Of a stretch of 64,000 bases of DNA, positions 12,221 through 26,470 are shown piece by piece. A program made the translations under genes and the position numbers. The stretch's first letter is position 1. Each line of letters opens with the position of its first letter. The notes under the pieces were generated by a model. The model was not told where the DNA came from and made no database searches. It saw only the letters and a program-made list of their open reading frames with translations. Source of the DNA: Phylloscopus collybita. Its lineage: Eukaryota; Chordata; Aves; Passeriformes; Phylloscopidae. The stretch lies in NCBI GenBank assembly GCA_027886175.1, contig JAJNNQ010000027.1, positions 8,446,001 to 8,510,000 on the forward strand. The letters run 5' to 3'.

Positions 12221-13196
12221 GCCCTGTTGCTGCTGCCATGCAGGTGCTGATAAGGCCAGGCAGCCTGTCCCACCCAGCCCCCAGATGAGCCCTGGAGAAC
12301 ACCATGACAAGGCACTTTAGGACAGTCCTTCCGTGACACCCGGGACCTGTGGTGCTTCAGAGTGTGCCCAGGTACCACGGCCAGGAGCCACCGCGGGGAA
12401 GGAGTGATGGAGGATGCAAAGCAGGAGAACTAAGGACCACCCGTGACATGATCAATCCTGTGGCTCCCCATGAACACTGAATGCAGCCTCCACAGCTGTC
12501 TCAGCCCCTCTGAGAAGCTGACATGTCACTTTAATAATCATGTCTTTAATTGCAGTGACAGAAGGATGGACAGGTTATCCTTTGACTTTGCTGCCATCCT
12601 CTTTATCTCCATGAGAATTTAGTCCTCATCTGGCTTCTCTTTTCCTCTTATTCTCATCACTGCTTTACCCCAGAGTTTAAATAGCTCTTTTGTATTTTTT
12701 AGCTCTCCTCTACCTGCAGCACTGTTCCTTTACTCTGTTATACTCTCCCCATCTCATTGAGCTCCAGGCCCCTTTGCTTTGTTCTCTCCCTATCTCCCCC
12801 TTTCTTTCTGCTGGTGGCTTGTTCCCTTTTCTTGTTGTGATTTGTCTTCTCTGCTCTGTCCCTTTCACTCATCTATTCTCCTTATCTCTTTTTGCTTCTT
12901 CCTCTTCCTTTTCCCAGTCTTTGCACTTCCCCCCTTCCTCTCTGTGCCTTTGTCTGTAAGGAGCTGAAAGTTAAAAGCTTTTCCAACTTGATCCTGAGCA
13001 GCTTTCCCTGGTGCTTTCATCTCCACAACACATTTGTAAAACTGCTCAGACTGAAGAGCCATGACATGAACAACTAAAGAAATATCAGAAAGAAACAGGA
13101 CTCCCAACATGGAATGGAAATCTTCCTTTTCCAAAAAAAAAAAATCTCTGTTTCACTAGCGCTGAGATTTTTCTCTCCACAGCTCCTTAAAACAAA

Positions 13197-13236
13197 ACAT
13201 AAAACCCATTTACCGCAATATAAAACCCATTTACCA
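13197..13236. repeat. Tandem pair of a 21-bp unit
   Basis: ATAAAACCCATTTACC occurs twice about 21 bp apart. It is a small local duplication with no apparent coding role. Confidence 0.8.
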
Positions 13237-16200
13237 AGGTTTCATTTTCCTGGCCTCATCCTCCTTCCTGGAGACTTCAGTTCTGGAGGAGGTAGACAGA
13301 GGGGTGCCTGGGAGCTCCCCACCATCTGCCAGAAAGTAGCTGTGGCCATCCTGCTCATCCTTCCCTATCTCTAACAGGTCCTACCAGGTGTGTCAGTGCT
13401 GTATCACAAACTGCTATCCAAAGGGAAGTGCTGGTCACACCAGGAAAGGCGCTCTGGCTCTTGTCCAACCCTGCTCCTACCCTTCCTTCATGCAAAGATG
13501 GCAGAGACCTGGCAAACTCTCGCAGCTGATGTGTCACCAGCTCCTCTCAGCTGCCAAAAGGAGTTCTTTCTTAGCTCCTTCTCGTGTTCTGTGCAAGGTC
13601 CAACATTGTTTGTTTTGGGTATAGCAGCTGCAGACCACTTCAGGGAAATTCAGGGAATTGATGCTTTCAAGCCACTTTGCTTGGTGTTTCTGTGCAGCCT
13701 GTGTGAGCACAGGAGTATGGTTAATCTTACCTGTGAGCAGTGGCAGGAAACTCCAGAGTTACCAGTACGGATCGGTGGTGCTGTGTCACATGGAGAAAGC
13801 CCAAGTGCTGTCTGCTTACTTGGAAATTTGTTGCTGAGAAGCCCATGAATCTTGGCTATTCTCACAACTCTATGAGAGATTAATCTTGCTATATCCTCCT
13901 ACTCCTTCCCTATTGGAGAAACAGATTCAGCACAGGACAAGCTTTGTGACTCACCTCTCTGTTGGCAGAGCCATCTCCCATTAATCTAACTCCCTGTCTA
14001 ATGTCCACATTTGGCAGGCAGGCAATCGATCTCCAGTCTGGTGCTGTCCAGGATCCAGCTCCCCTGTCAGTCAGAGCTTTCCTAACACTGGGTGCCCTGC
14101 AGGGCTTCTCCCTGGCAGGACAAGGGCAGCCTGCAGCCCATTGCCCAGGATGACAGAAGGGGACAGAATCTGGGATGGATGGGCACTTGGTAGGCAAAGC
14201 TATCCCTGGCTGCAGCGGCTGCTGGGCTCAGCACCTGTCTGGCAGAGCTGTGTTCATCCCCTGACCACACCCCACCTCGTCTCAGCACAACAACAGAGAT
14301 GCACACAGCTCAGTCCCACAGCCTCACTCTTCCTGGGGACAGGAGTCAGTCTGCCGCCCTCCAAAATTTACCCTGAAAGGAGCTGAACACAGAGAGGGCT
14401 TTGCTCACAGAACTGCAGCTCAGGATGCCATGAAGATGCACGCGAGCAAGTCCCCCTGATGACACACTCCCTGCAGAGGGTCCCTGGAAGGCTGCATTTG
14501 CTGCCATTGTGCTTTTCAGCCACCTCTTACCAGCTGCTCATCCCTGTCTCACACTGCCTGTCTCTTGAGGGTTGCAATGTGGGGCTATTTCTCTTACATG
14601 CCCAGGTTGCCTCCTGCCTTTACGTGGATGCTGCTCCAGTTTAGGATAGTTACAGGCAAGTTGTACCACATGATTTTCTTCATATCCCATGGCTGTGGCA
14701 GAGGTTCTGCAGCCTTTAAAAGGTCCAGCACCGTGATTCCTGCTGGAGATAGGGGCATAAGCTGAAGGCAGCAGTCCTTGTGCTCACACAAGTCCTGTAA
14801 AACTGGGGACACTCTGTAACATGACACAGAGCGTGCCAACATGAAGATGAAGGTGACAAAACATGGTTGGGAGGGACAAACAGTCCAGCACTCCCCCGTT
14901 TGCTGGGCACACCTGAGCCAAATGCCCCAAACTCTTGCCCAGAGCCATTTCTCACACGCCACCTTATTTACTCAGTCAGCCAAACCACCCTGGCTTGCTG
15001 AGGTTCTTCTGTGCTGCTGTGGGTCTTCTTCTGGGAACGTTCCCACTGCCCCACAGATCCAGGCATTGCCTGTCACCACAGCCTGGCAGCTCCCCCCTAT
15101 CTTTATTCTCTCTGAGTACTGTGTCATTTGCAGACTCCACGGTGTCAGCCTTGTGATTAGATTCCAATGCCTTTATGAATAATTTGTTTCGCAATTATAA
15201 AGCAAATATTTAATTGAACTTTATGTAAAATTGCTTCTGCCTCTGAGCACTGAACCCCAGTTTTGGGAGAGGACGCTGCATGACCCCTTCAGGTTCTGGG
15301 TACCTTTTGACGAGGCAAGCAGAAAACTGCCAGACCCCCTCCCAGGCAGCCTGTGCCTGCCTGCAACCAGCTGGCCCTGGTGCCTCAGCTGAGCCTGTGA
15401 GGGGAGCACGAGGGGATGGCTGCACACTGGTCCCAGAGGCTGCTGCAGATGCACTAGCTGCAGGGTTGCTGTGTGCCTCCCTTCCCTTGGGAGCGTGTCC
15501 TCGGGCACAGGCAGGAGATGTGTCTCCCTCAGCTGAGCAGCAGAATGAACCAGCTGGAGCATTCCCACAGTGTGACCAGTGCAGTGCTGGAAGAGCTCAG
15601 CATGAAGGATGTCACTGTGAAAAATGTCTTTGTGACAAGTGGATGGCAGTCAGGTTTCAGCACAAAGATAAGGACAGATGCGAAGACCCTTGATTTTCTT
15701 CTTTCCAGTTCCTTCCCTTCCAAGACAAGCCTGGAGTATGCAGGTGGAAACCTGCATTTCAGCTGACTCCTCAAGGGAGGGTATTCCTCACTGGCCATAT
15801 CTCAACAGCATGGGGCACCAGTCTGAATTGATAACAGGAGCTCTGGAACGAGGGTGCCCATCCCAGGAGAGGCTGCTCAGCACATGCAAGGGCCAGTGGT
15901 CTGTGCAGGAACACTCAGTACCATGACATCACCCGCAGGCTCAGCTGGAAGTGGCTGAACAGGAGGGGTCTGGACACACCTCGGATTGGCCATGGTATCT
16001 CCTCTGCACAGGAAAACATCTATATCAGCAAAACCAACAGAACTGGACGAAATCCTAATTCACCATGGTCTGTAAAAGAGGCTGAAGTGCCTATTTCCAG
16101 TGAGGCGAATTTGAAATTGAAAGAGGAAAACGAGTGCATTGAAGAGATCAGAAGCTCCTTTCCAAGAGTGTATCTGGTGCAGGTAATTGCTAACTGACCT

Positions 16201-19200
16201 GGAGGGGCTCTTGAAATCGACCTAATGCAGCAGATTCTGCTGCTCAGAGTGGCTCCAGGGCTGGGGACAGCATGTGCTGGCACTGTCCCTGTCGTGCACT
16301 GGCATGGGGGGACAGGCTGGGCAGTGGGGGGCTACAGCACGCAAAAGGGAAGGCCTAAGGCTCCCCCTACAAGTTCCTCAGCCTGGCCTGAGCATGTCCA
16401 GCTGGAAGGTCCTGGTCAGTTGCTGGAAGCTGGACACTTGTCCTTGCCCAGGGCAGGGCTTTTTGCAATGATGAGGAACCCAACCAAGGCTTGGAACCAG
16501 CCTGAAGCAGCTGTGCTGGCACACTGGGGAAGGAGGGATGGATGGGGAGTCTGGTCAGAACTTGGCAGCTCAGGCACTGGATCTGGACAACCAGGTGGGA
16601 GCTGGAGCCCATGGGAGGGTGCAGAATGCAATGTGCCCTGCTGACACGGGTGTGTGGTTTTTGGCTTCCCCGCACAAACCACAGTAAAGAACGTCAGTCC
16701 CCTGTGGGAGCCTGGGGTTACTGCCTTCCCTAGAAGCAGTCTCTTGCCTCTCATCTCAGCTTGGGCAGCCCTTTTACTCAGCTCTTGCTTTTATGGATAC
16801 AGATGAAGCAGCACAGCTTACCCTTTGGTTCCCAGCCACATGTCCCCTGCTGACAGCACACCCCAGGACCAGGCCCATTAGCTTTTGCCCTTGGCAGCTT
16901 CCCTTGCTTCCCAGCTCTTGTTCCTTTTCACTCATAGGCGTTAAAGGTTCCTTTCAAGATACACCTTTCTGCTTCCTCTGCAATCCAGATATTTCTTTAA
17001 TAAATCACATCTGTTCTGGCTCTGTGATGTCTATTTGGCTTTGAGCTCTCATCTCCACTGCTTGTTGTGCCCAGCGTGAAATGCTGCCACCCTGCCTATA
17101 AAAATTGGTGGTAGGGGCAGTTATTTGTAGCAGTCATTCAACATTTGCTTTACTGGTCCAGGCCCAGACTGAAGAAAGCCCAATGACAAGTACTTGGCTC
17201 TGCTAACGAGCAGGCAGATGAACTGTCCCTGCTGTGGAATGTGTTCACAAAGTGCCCTCCCTTCAAGTGGCACAGGGACTTATTCCAAGTTGTTTGCTCC
17301 CAAGACTTACATCTAGATGCACAGCTCACCACCTAGGCATTGCAGGAGAGTGGATAACTGAAGCTGTGCCCTAGATATGCAATATAAAAAAAGACAGGGC
17401 AAAGAAAATCAGGAAAGGCAGTGGTTGGGGCCATCAAGTCTGGGCTACATCCAAGGATCCCAGCTAGATGGAAAGGTTGGGACTAGGGCTAACCACGGCA
17501 GGAGGACCATGATACAGCCTCCCTCTGTCCTCTTCCTAGTCCACACACATGCAGGCACACACACACTCTTTCTCACACACACTCTTCTGTAGCCCTGAGG
17601 TCACCCAAGGGCAGAGAAAAATGGGGTTAAAAGCAATTGAAATATTCCTGTAATAATGACAGCAGAACTGTGGTGCAGTGAAAGTCACAGTCTGGCTGCA
17701 AAAAGCAGTGGAGAGGCTGTAAGCTGGAAAACAGTTGTTTATTTCTGTTACTAGGGTGGTCTTTGGACTCACATCCCAGAAAGGAAGAGTGATGTGAGCC
17801 CTGCTGGAGTACACCAGTGCCGAGTGCAGCAGTGAAGGATATGCAGTCTGGGCTGGCAAGACCAACCTAATGTGGCTGGGAAGGACTGGCAAAGCCCTCC
17901 TGTACCCAAAGGTGTTGGTTCAGTGCCTGCATCTAGGAGGTGCAAGCATCCGCCTCAGCTCTGCTTATCTTTCATCATGCCCTGCTCCCTCTAACTCAAA
18001 TCCTGCTCAGCCACCACCACTGTTAAATTAACTGGCAGTATATGTGCACATTCAGTCAGTTTCCTGACTTCCTTCACCCTGTGGCAGTCCCATTGCACTG
18101 GGAAAGTTCAAAGTTACACTTTCCTTGTGCCATTTATTGCCCTGCTGTTGTGACTAGCAGGCTTCTGTAAGTCTATGGCAGGGTTCTTCAGCTTTTCCAA
18201 AGTGCAACTGCAGGAACCTGAACCTGCCAAAGACATGCTATGAGTGCATCATGTGGAGCTCCTATGCTCACTCAATTACCAGGATCCAAAGAATGATCCT
18301 CACTTTCTAAAAATATTAGTATTTTTGAACTGTGCACTTGTGTCTTCCCTACTATATTTCAAATGGTCTAGTATAGATATTTTTAGAATAGATTCAAATA
18401 CAGTCCCTTGAGCACATAACTAAACATACAACCTGTTTAGCTGTGGTATGCCTGCCTTTCCTTTTTCCAGGCATACCGTCCTACTAACCCACCCTGGAAC
18501 TGTCATTTTCCTGAAGTTAGCTGTGGCACACTCATGGAATGGCATCTTTTGGCTGTTTTCACCACTTCAGAGTGTACAGGCTATGAGATGCTCTTACTGC
18601 CCCCAAATCGTCCAGAGCCATGGCTATGGCTGCAGCTTTTACAAATACACATTCTGAATCACATTTTCGCAGGCTTTTACAAGGATATGGCTTAGGGCCA
18701 CGTTTGCTGTAACTTCGAGTTTTCTGGGAAATACTCCTGCTTTCTGTAGCTGCTGCATACCCATTGCCAGTGATGATTTCTCCCCTGCAGTGGGCGTTCC
18801 TCTGGGTGGGCAGAGGAGCCTTCTTGCCCAGCAGACTTACACTGTTGCAGCTCCTGGCTCTTGTGCATATGCTGGTCTTTCCTGGTGTGCTATTGCCATA
18901 TGCAGGATTTCACAGATCAGTCTGCGTTCACAATTCTCACAGATCTCCAGCTCCAAGGTTTTACTGCAGGTCTTTAATTCTGTCACATATTTATAGACCG
19001 TTTCTGCTTACTTGAAAAGGATTGGAAATGTTAAAATGATTCATTGTTTTGTGGGATACACAGTCACATTTTGTTATGTTTCTCTTACACGTTCCGTTCC
19101 TCCTCCCACCAGCAGCACAGAGACCAGGGCTTTCACGTTAGTGCTTCTTTCATCTGCACTAATTGCTAAGTGGATCTCAAACTGCCTGACAGTTTCCGTT

Positions 19201-22200
19201 CTCTGCTGCATCCCAGCAGGGAAGGATTGAATGCTGGACCCTGTGATACGCTTGTTAGTTCTTCCAAGAGCTCCTGGAAACCACTAAAGTTCATATTTAA
19301 ATTTTGTCAGAGCCACCTTGCAGAGAGAAGTGTATGTATGAGGAAAGATTGCCTTCATTGGGGCTGAACCAGTGCTGATAAAAGTGACTTAGCTCTGAAG
19401 AGTGAATCGCACGGAGTTAAAAATAATTTCCAGGAGTATCTTCCTGTGGCCCCAGTTCTGAGAATTAGCAATGAGCTTGGCATTCTGAAAGCCCAGCTCA
19501 GAGCCCATCAGTGGCAGCACAGCCCCTGGGTGTGGGAGGGACCCTGTGCGGGTCCATCAGAGGTGTGTGCTGTGCTCAGCAAAGCTGAGGCAGCCAGTCT
19601 CTCCTTCCTCCACCTGGACGCAACAGGCTGGTGACCCTCGAGGCAGCCCCAGCACCCAGCAGGGCACGATTGCCCCTTGCCTTCCTCCCTGTGCTGCAGG
19701 GCTGCCAGGACACATCCTGGTTTGGCAGGGAACCCCTCCTGGCACCAAGCTGGCCCCGTGTCCCTCCCACAGGCAGGGGTGTCAGCCCATGACACACATG
19801 GTGATCCTCCTGCTGCTGCTGGGAGCTGCCTCGTGGCACAGCAGAAGCCTGGAAGGGCAGCTGGGTGAAAATGGGCCCTGTGGTGCCCTGGGACCCCTCA
19901 GCTCCAGGCTGCCAGGATCTGGATGGCCATGCCCAAGAGGGGCCGTGCCATGTGTGGAATTTGGCTCTTTAGGGAATCCTCGGAATTGCCTTTGGAGAAA
20001 CAGCAGCTGCCTGCACCATGGCTCTGGGGCAGGGATGAGGAGCAGGCTACATTTTCCATTTCCTTTTCTTAAACTTCAAACGTGCCATCAGACGTAAATT
20101 ATTCACTTGTAATCCCTGGAGCTGGCAGCAGCTCAGAGAGGATCCAGCTCAGGTGGTAAGAAGAAGGAAAGAAAAAAGAGGAACCCATTAAATTTAAAAA
20201 CCTCTGAGAGTCAAAAAAAGGAAAAATATATTCAGGACAGAAGGCAGGCCAGGACAGGGAAGCTGAGGGTCTGACACTCGCAGCTCTGAATAGTGGGGTG
20301 CCATGAAAGACAGGGCCTGGTGGTTCAGAGTGCTCAGCTCTGTTACCTTTTCTAACTCCTCATGATGCTTTGTCCTGTGTCTGTGCTGAAGATGGAAGGA
20401 GAAAAGAGCAGGGAACAAATGCAGAACCCTGCTGGAGTGTCCAGCCCAGAATGAGAGCAGAGTCCTGCTCTCCAAGGAGGCATTTGGGGGATGCCCTCTC
20501 CATCTCCACAGCCAGACCCTTGGCTCAGTCTCTCTAGAGAAGGTGTTGAGGATCCCTAAAGTCAAGGTGTGGGAGTAGCTGTGTCACAGCATCAGCAACA
20601 CTCAGCAGCACTGTCCCCAGGGACATGACCAAGATGCCCAGAGCTGCCTTGGCTCCTGCAGCATACTTGGAGAGCTTGTTTATTTGGTCCTGATGCAGTT
20701 ACCATGTTAACTGAAAAGAGAGCAGCCCCTGGGAAGGCATGGGCTGCAGAGAGCTGGAATGAAAAGCATTTAAAATGTTTCGCTTCACCAGCCTGGCTGC
20801 CCCGTTGCCCACCAGCTTTGGTCTGCTCCTGCAGCAAGTGCTCCATCACCTCTGAAACAATATGCATCCATCAGGGAGAAACACTCCCATCTCAGGCCTG
20901 GAAACGTGTCCTGGCACAGCTCCTCAGGAGCCAGCACCCCTCCCATCCACCAGGGACTGAACAAGCTGCAGGCACTCGAGGGATTGCTGTTTTCCTGTGC
21001 CATGCAGGAGTGCCTGGCTGCAGCCCAGCTCAACCTCCCCAGCACAGCCAGTCCAAGCCCCACACCTCTGCAAGAGGGTCTGACAACAGGGTGGTGGACA
21101 CCTACTTAGCTCAGCCCTCCCAAGAAGCTGGGGGGATAGCTTCAGGAGACACAGGGAGATGGCAATGTCCTGGCTCAGCCTCAGTGGCTCTGCAGACACA
21201 GAGCTTGATGACACCACGGGGAAGGTGTTCATTCTGAGCCCCATCCAGGCTAGTGGGCAGCTCTCCCTTCACCTCCATGTGCTGCCAGTGGCACATTGCA
21301 AATGGCTGTGGGGAGGACAATGAGCTGACGCAGACCATGTCTGCCAGCAGACCCCTGCCCTTGTGTGTTCAGTGCCCTGGCAGACCCCAGCAGGGCTGGG
21401 GGGAGGACTCAGAGAAGACTGGCCCTCACAGCAGTTGAGAGAACTGGTGCCTTTAGAGTCTCAAGGATCCTGTGCATCCTCTTGTCACTGCACACCAGCT
21501 CTCCATCCTCTGTGCTCTGGATTCAGACCCGGACCCAGATCCAGACCCAGACTGAGCCTTTTGCAACACAGCTCAAGCTGCCTGAGCCGACTCAAATCTC
21601 AGGACGCCCTGCCAGCTCCCACCTGCGTGACTGAGGTGAGAAAAGGGGCTGAGGGTGCTGCAGGGGCTGCACCAATCTGGGCTGGAGGAGGCAGCCTGAG
21701 ACCCTGCGAGCAGATCAGCTGCACCTCCTGCCTTGGCTGCACCTCCCGTGATGGTGACGGCTGCTGGCACCTGCAGGGAGCACAGATCTCTCCTCAGAAG
21801 AGCAGCCAGATGGGAAAGGTCTGTGTGAGTCTGATAACAGCGGCTGCTTGGCTTCCCTCCCTGGCAGGCCTGCATGGGGCACACAAGTGCCTGCGTCTGG
21901 CACTCCAGGAACCAGGAGGGCCATGTGCAGAGAGGCCAGGCTGACATCTCTGCTCACAAGAGCCCCCAACACAGCTTCTCCTGCTAGAACATCCCCAGGG
22001 AGTGCTCAAAGGGTAGGTGGGAAGTGCATCCCCTCGGTGTCCTCAGACACTTGGCAGATGCTGGGCCAGGCTCCTCATGCTTACAGCATGCAGAGAACCA
22101 TGTGCTGGGGCTCAGAGGGCAAAGCCAGCACATCTTCCCTAGCAGGGCTCAAGGAATTCATCCCTGTCCCAAGACTCACTGAAGGGCATGGAGTTGCTGG

Positions 22201-25200
22201 CTCTGTACCACCCAGGGCGGGACAGGAGCTAAAGGCCAGGCAGCTGCTTTCTGGCACATGGATGCCAGCAGAGAAGCTGTGGATGTGAGGGGTAAAGCCA
22301 GACAAGAGAAAAGAACACAAGGCAGTGCTTGTGGCAGGAGTGCTGAAATTCACTTTTAAACTACATTCAAAACTTCAAAATCTTCTTTCTTCTGAAGATG
22401 ATGCAAACAAAGTGCCACATAATCTGCCCCCACTTTTCTGCACAGCAAACAAGAAGCCATCATTGTATCCAACCAGGTGGAAGTGGGCACCTTCACCAGC
22501 AGGCACCAGCCCCAATTCACTCACCCTCCACCAAAGGCATCTCAGCTAGCCAAGCAGCTCTACCCTGCTTCACATGTGGAAACATCACAGCTCCAGAGCA
22601 AGCCCAGGGTGCTGAGCAGGCTGGGGGAAAGTAGGTAAGGATGGAGGATATTTTCTGTGTGTGGAAGGGAGAGGAAGCCTTGGGAAAAACCTCCAGATTC
22701 CCTGGGACCATGGAAACCACTAGCAACAGGTGAAACAGCGGGGTCACTTCTAGTTCAGCAAAAGTTCATGCATGCGCCTGCACCACAGCTTGCTGCCTCA
22801 GTGCTGGCAATTCCTGGAATTTAGGTGGAGGATGGATGTGATGGCAATGATAAGACCTGGTTTTTTCAACCCATTTTCACACTCAGCCCTGTGAGACGGG
22901 CTTGACTTGTTAGGTAGGTGAAGAGACCACAGTGATGGTTCCAGGAGAGGAGGCAGAAATCAAGGCAGAGAGTGATGTCTGTGATCAGTCACCTGACAAT
23001 CAAAACAGAAAATAAAGCCCAACACCCAGCACTTGGCTTTTGCTCCTGCAAATCTCTCTGCACCCATGATATCAGCAAATCTGGAATCAGCCTCCATCCC
23101 CAGCATGTAGGGAAGGAGGTGACAGGGATCAGCAAGGCATTGTAAAATGGGTTCTATTTTTACATGCATGGAAGGAACAAGAAACTGCCCATCACCTCTG
23201 TTTCCCACTGACAGCAGGACTAGCACTGCCTGGCCAGCAGTGCCCAAACCCTGGGTTTGTGCTCCCCTTGGCTGCAGACACAGTGCAGGCCTTTCCTTGG
23301 GCATCCTGGCACTTTAGGGCTGTGAATGTCCCAGGGACAGCCTGGAATCACTGTTTCCTACTTGCTGGAACCTCCCCACCTCTCCCTGGTTTTCCAGGAT
23401 TTCTGGGCAACAAGGCTGCAGCTCCTGGTCTGACTGCACAGCCATGGCTGTGCTCAGCTCCTGCTCTGCAGCACCGAGGTGGGCAGGAGCAACAGTCCCT
23501 TTCCCCCAGGATGGGTGCAGGGCTCACTGCTGCACCAGCCAGAGAGGCTGATGTTCCTGTCCAGGGCTGGTGTCTCACTGCAGCAGCAGCCCCGTAACAC
23601 CCAGAGCCCAGCAGAGCTGTGAAGAGCAGCTCCCCACAGACACTGCAGCCTGTGGCCCCACTCTTTGTGGCCTGGGGGTTGCAGAGATCCCAGCACCCCA
23701 TCCCACCCTGGCTGCTGGCAGGAACAAAACCCTCTCCCGAGTGGGCTGGGCTGCCTTGCCTGTGACTAAATATTCAGAGGCACTGTGCTCTAGTCCTTTG
23801 ATCAGCAATTTATCTCTCCATGCCACAAGTTTCCTGGAGCTTGGCGTTTCTGCCCCGTGCTCAGCCTAGGTCCCAGGAGCCTTGGAGACAGGTGTGAGGA
23901 ATTAGCTACAAGGAGTAATGCTCTGACAGGAACCAGCACCAAAAGCAGGGGACAGAGTGTAATGTTTATTACATTTGAAGCAAAGCAAACATGTGGCCTA
24001 CTTATGTATCTAGAAAGAATTAATTGGGGAGCTCCACAAAGCAGCAGATTATAAATTAGAATAATTTTCACCAACTTCAGCCCATTCATCTTGTTTCACA
24101 CCAGGCCTGTCAGCTCAGCCTGACGCGGCCGAGCGCAGCCCCAGGCCCAGCTGCTGTCTGCTGGCACAGCAGGACTGTCAGCAGCCAGCCCCATGGGCAC
24201 AGCCTGCCAAAACCCATGGGAAGCATGTGAGCTTGAGCCAAGGCACACACCTTTAAACGGAAACAAGCTCACCGCCTTAAGAATGGCTCCAGAGGTGCTG
24301 AATGCCACCAGCTGCCATCTGCAGGGGTATCCAGAGTGCTCCGCTCCAGGGACTGGCTCAGGGACTATCACAGCGAATTAATCACTGCTATTTTGTGCGG
24401 TCTGTGTGGTTGCTGTGCTGCGAGAGCAGCCTCGTGGTTTGTCCCAAAAGGATACTGTCCTTGCACTTTAACACAGACACAGACCCCTCAGACAAATCTA
24501 GGCCTGTTTCAGGCAGCGTAGGACCCGGGGTGCAGCGGCAAGATGAATCCTGCCTGGCTCCTTCAGAGAGGTTGGATGAATCAATGGAAGAAGGAAATGG
24601 ATCTGCTTCAGGAGTCTTGTCCAGAGATTTTATTCCAGTTAGCAGCAGTTCTGAGCTGTGTGACTTCCCTGAGCAGAACCCCGACCATGTGCCTGTCCTG
24701 GGTCTTTACCTGGCAGAGGGGGATGGGGGAGGGCATACAGCCTACCTGTCAGAGAGGGACAGGGCGTGACCCGAGGGATAAAGGGCAGCCTAAAGGTCAA
24801 ATCACCTGTGAGGAGGGTGGGCTCTCCCTGCCCTGGCCAATTCCTTCGATGGCTGGCCCCTGAAGAATCTCAGCTTGTGCTCCTCCATCCCCCTTCACCT
24901 GCTGGCAGCCTGCAGAGAGGTGAGGGTCTGGCAGGGCTGTGCACACACCACCTTACACGCCCCACCCTGGTTAGAATTCCAGATTAGGAGTCAGGCTTTC
25001 CTGATGTGACATAAAGGGCAACCTCAGGCCAAGGTCAGGTGGAGAACCCTTTGCACACCTTAGAGGTCACTCCCAGGGACATCACCCATGCTGTGCAGGT
25101 GCCTACCTGAGCTGCTAGGAATGTTATGCTCTGCATGCCCAAGGCACTGGGGGCCTTGGGCTGACACCTTGAGGAGGGGTAACAACCCCTTTGCAGCCAG

Positions 25201-26348
25201 ATTCTGGGACAGGGAGCAGCAGGAATGACAAACTGCCAAAGCAGCTCATGCCTGAGGTGCTCCAGCCCCCCAAAAACCAGGCTCCAGGAAGGGCTCCAAG
25301 GGGCCATATCAAGAAATGACCCTGAGGTGTTTCAGAGATTCTGTACTGGAGGAAAAAGTCACCCAGAGCAGTGACTGTACCCCAGATGGCAAAATCTCAC
25401 TGGCACCTCTGAAAGCAGTGGATAACACTGATTTGGCCTCTACTTACAGATCCTAAGGGGACAACATGCAAAATACCATATGGATGCTGGGATCATTTTG
25501 CTGCAAAAGGTCACCTGCTGCCTTGCTGGCTGAAGTGTTAAAAGAGTCAGTGGAGATGGCTGGGAAATGCCTGTAAAGGAGGATCCATCTCTGAAGATGC
25601 AGTTCAGGTCAGACCACTGCCACCATAGTCTCAGCTCTCCAGCCCTTCACAGTGGTCAGGGGGATCAGAGGTGGGATCAAAGCCTCAGCACCCACCCGTG
25701 GAAATGAGAGCACTCCCAAGGCACAGACACTCAAGATGGTTTCCACAGGGAGGAGCAAAATCTGTCCCAAGAGTTCTCCTAGTCTGTGTTGTGTCTCCAG
25801 AGCAGCCTTGAGCACACCGGTGTGATGCTCTTCCTAACACTCTTCCAGACTCCAACAATTTTCAATTCAAAGAGACACATGCCAATTTGTACTTGGTCTT
25901 TTTGACAAAACTATCCAGAAGCAGGAGCCAGCATGCTGCCAAGGGCTTCAGAGACGTATATAACAGTCTTGTCTCAGTTGACAGGACTCAAAAAGCTTCA
26001 TCCCATGGCAGGGACTCTCATCAATCTGTTTTTAGCAGCTGAAACAAAACACTCCTGCACTGACATAGGAGCTGTCAGGCTCAGCAAGCCCACCAGAATC
26101 CACCCTGGCAGGTCTGTGTGATCAGGATTGGCAGAGCCTTGCAGGCACCCCAGCCCAGAGGCTGCATGACCCCCACAGCAGGTCCCATCCAGCTGCCTTG
26201 TCCCTCCTGCCTCTGGCTGTGTGGGAAAGCCCAGGGCTTCCAGACAGGTGCCAGGTGAGGTGCACCTGCCCCAGCCAGGTCTCTCTCCAGAGCAGCACCC
26301 ACCCGTTCACCACTGCTCTGTCTCAGCTGCAACCCTCACTCCACACCG

Positions 26349-26470
26349 GGCCAGCTGATAATTTGTGTTAGTTTGTTCAAATGTCATTATTAATTAGTAT
26401 AGAAACACTATTAGCAATGTTAATGTATTCCAAACAGTTCTGCACGTTGGCACCGTGTGAAAGCAGAACT
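26349..26470. promoter_or_regulatory. Possible conserved non-coding element
   Basis: A short AT-rich block in GC-richer surroundings, with TTAATTAG at 26390-26397 and other TAAT cores. It has the look of a homeodomain-bound enhancer. Conservation cannot be judged from one sequence. Confidence 0.25.

Noticed and set aside
21363..21944. 193-residue plus-strand frame
   Set aside because: No known family and biased composition with short GACCCA-type repeats; overlapping frames on both strands are equally open.
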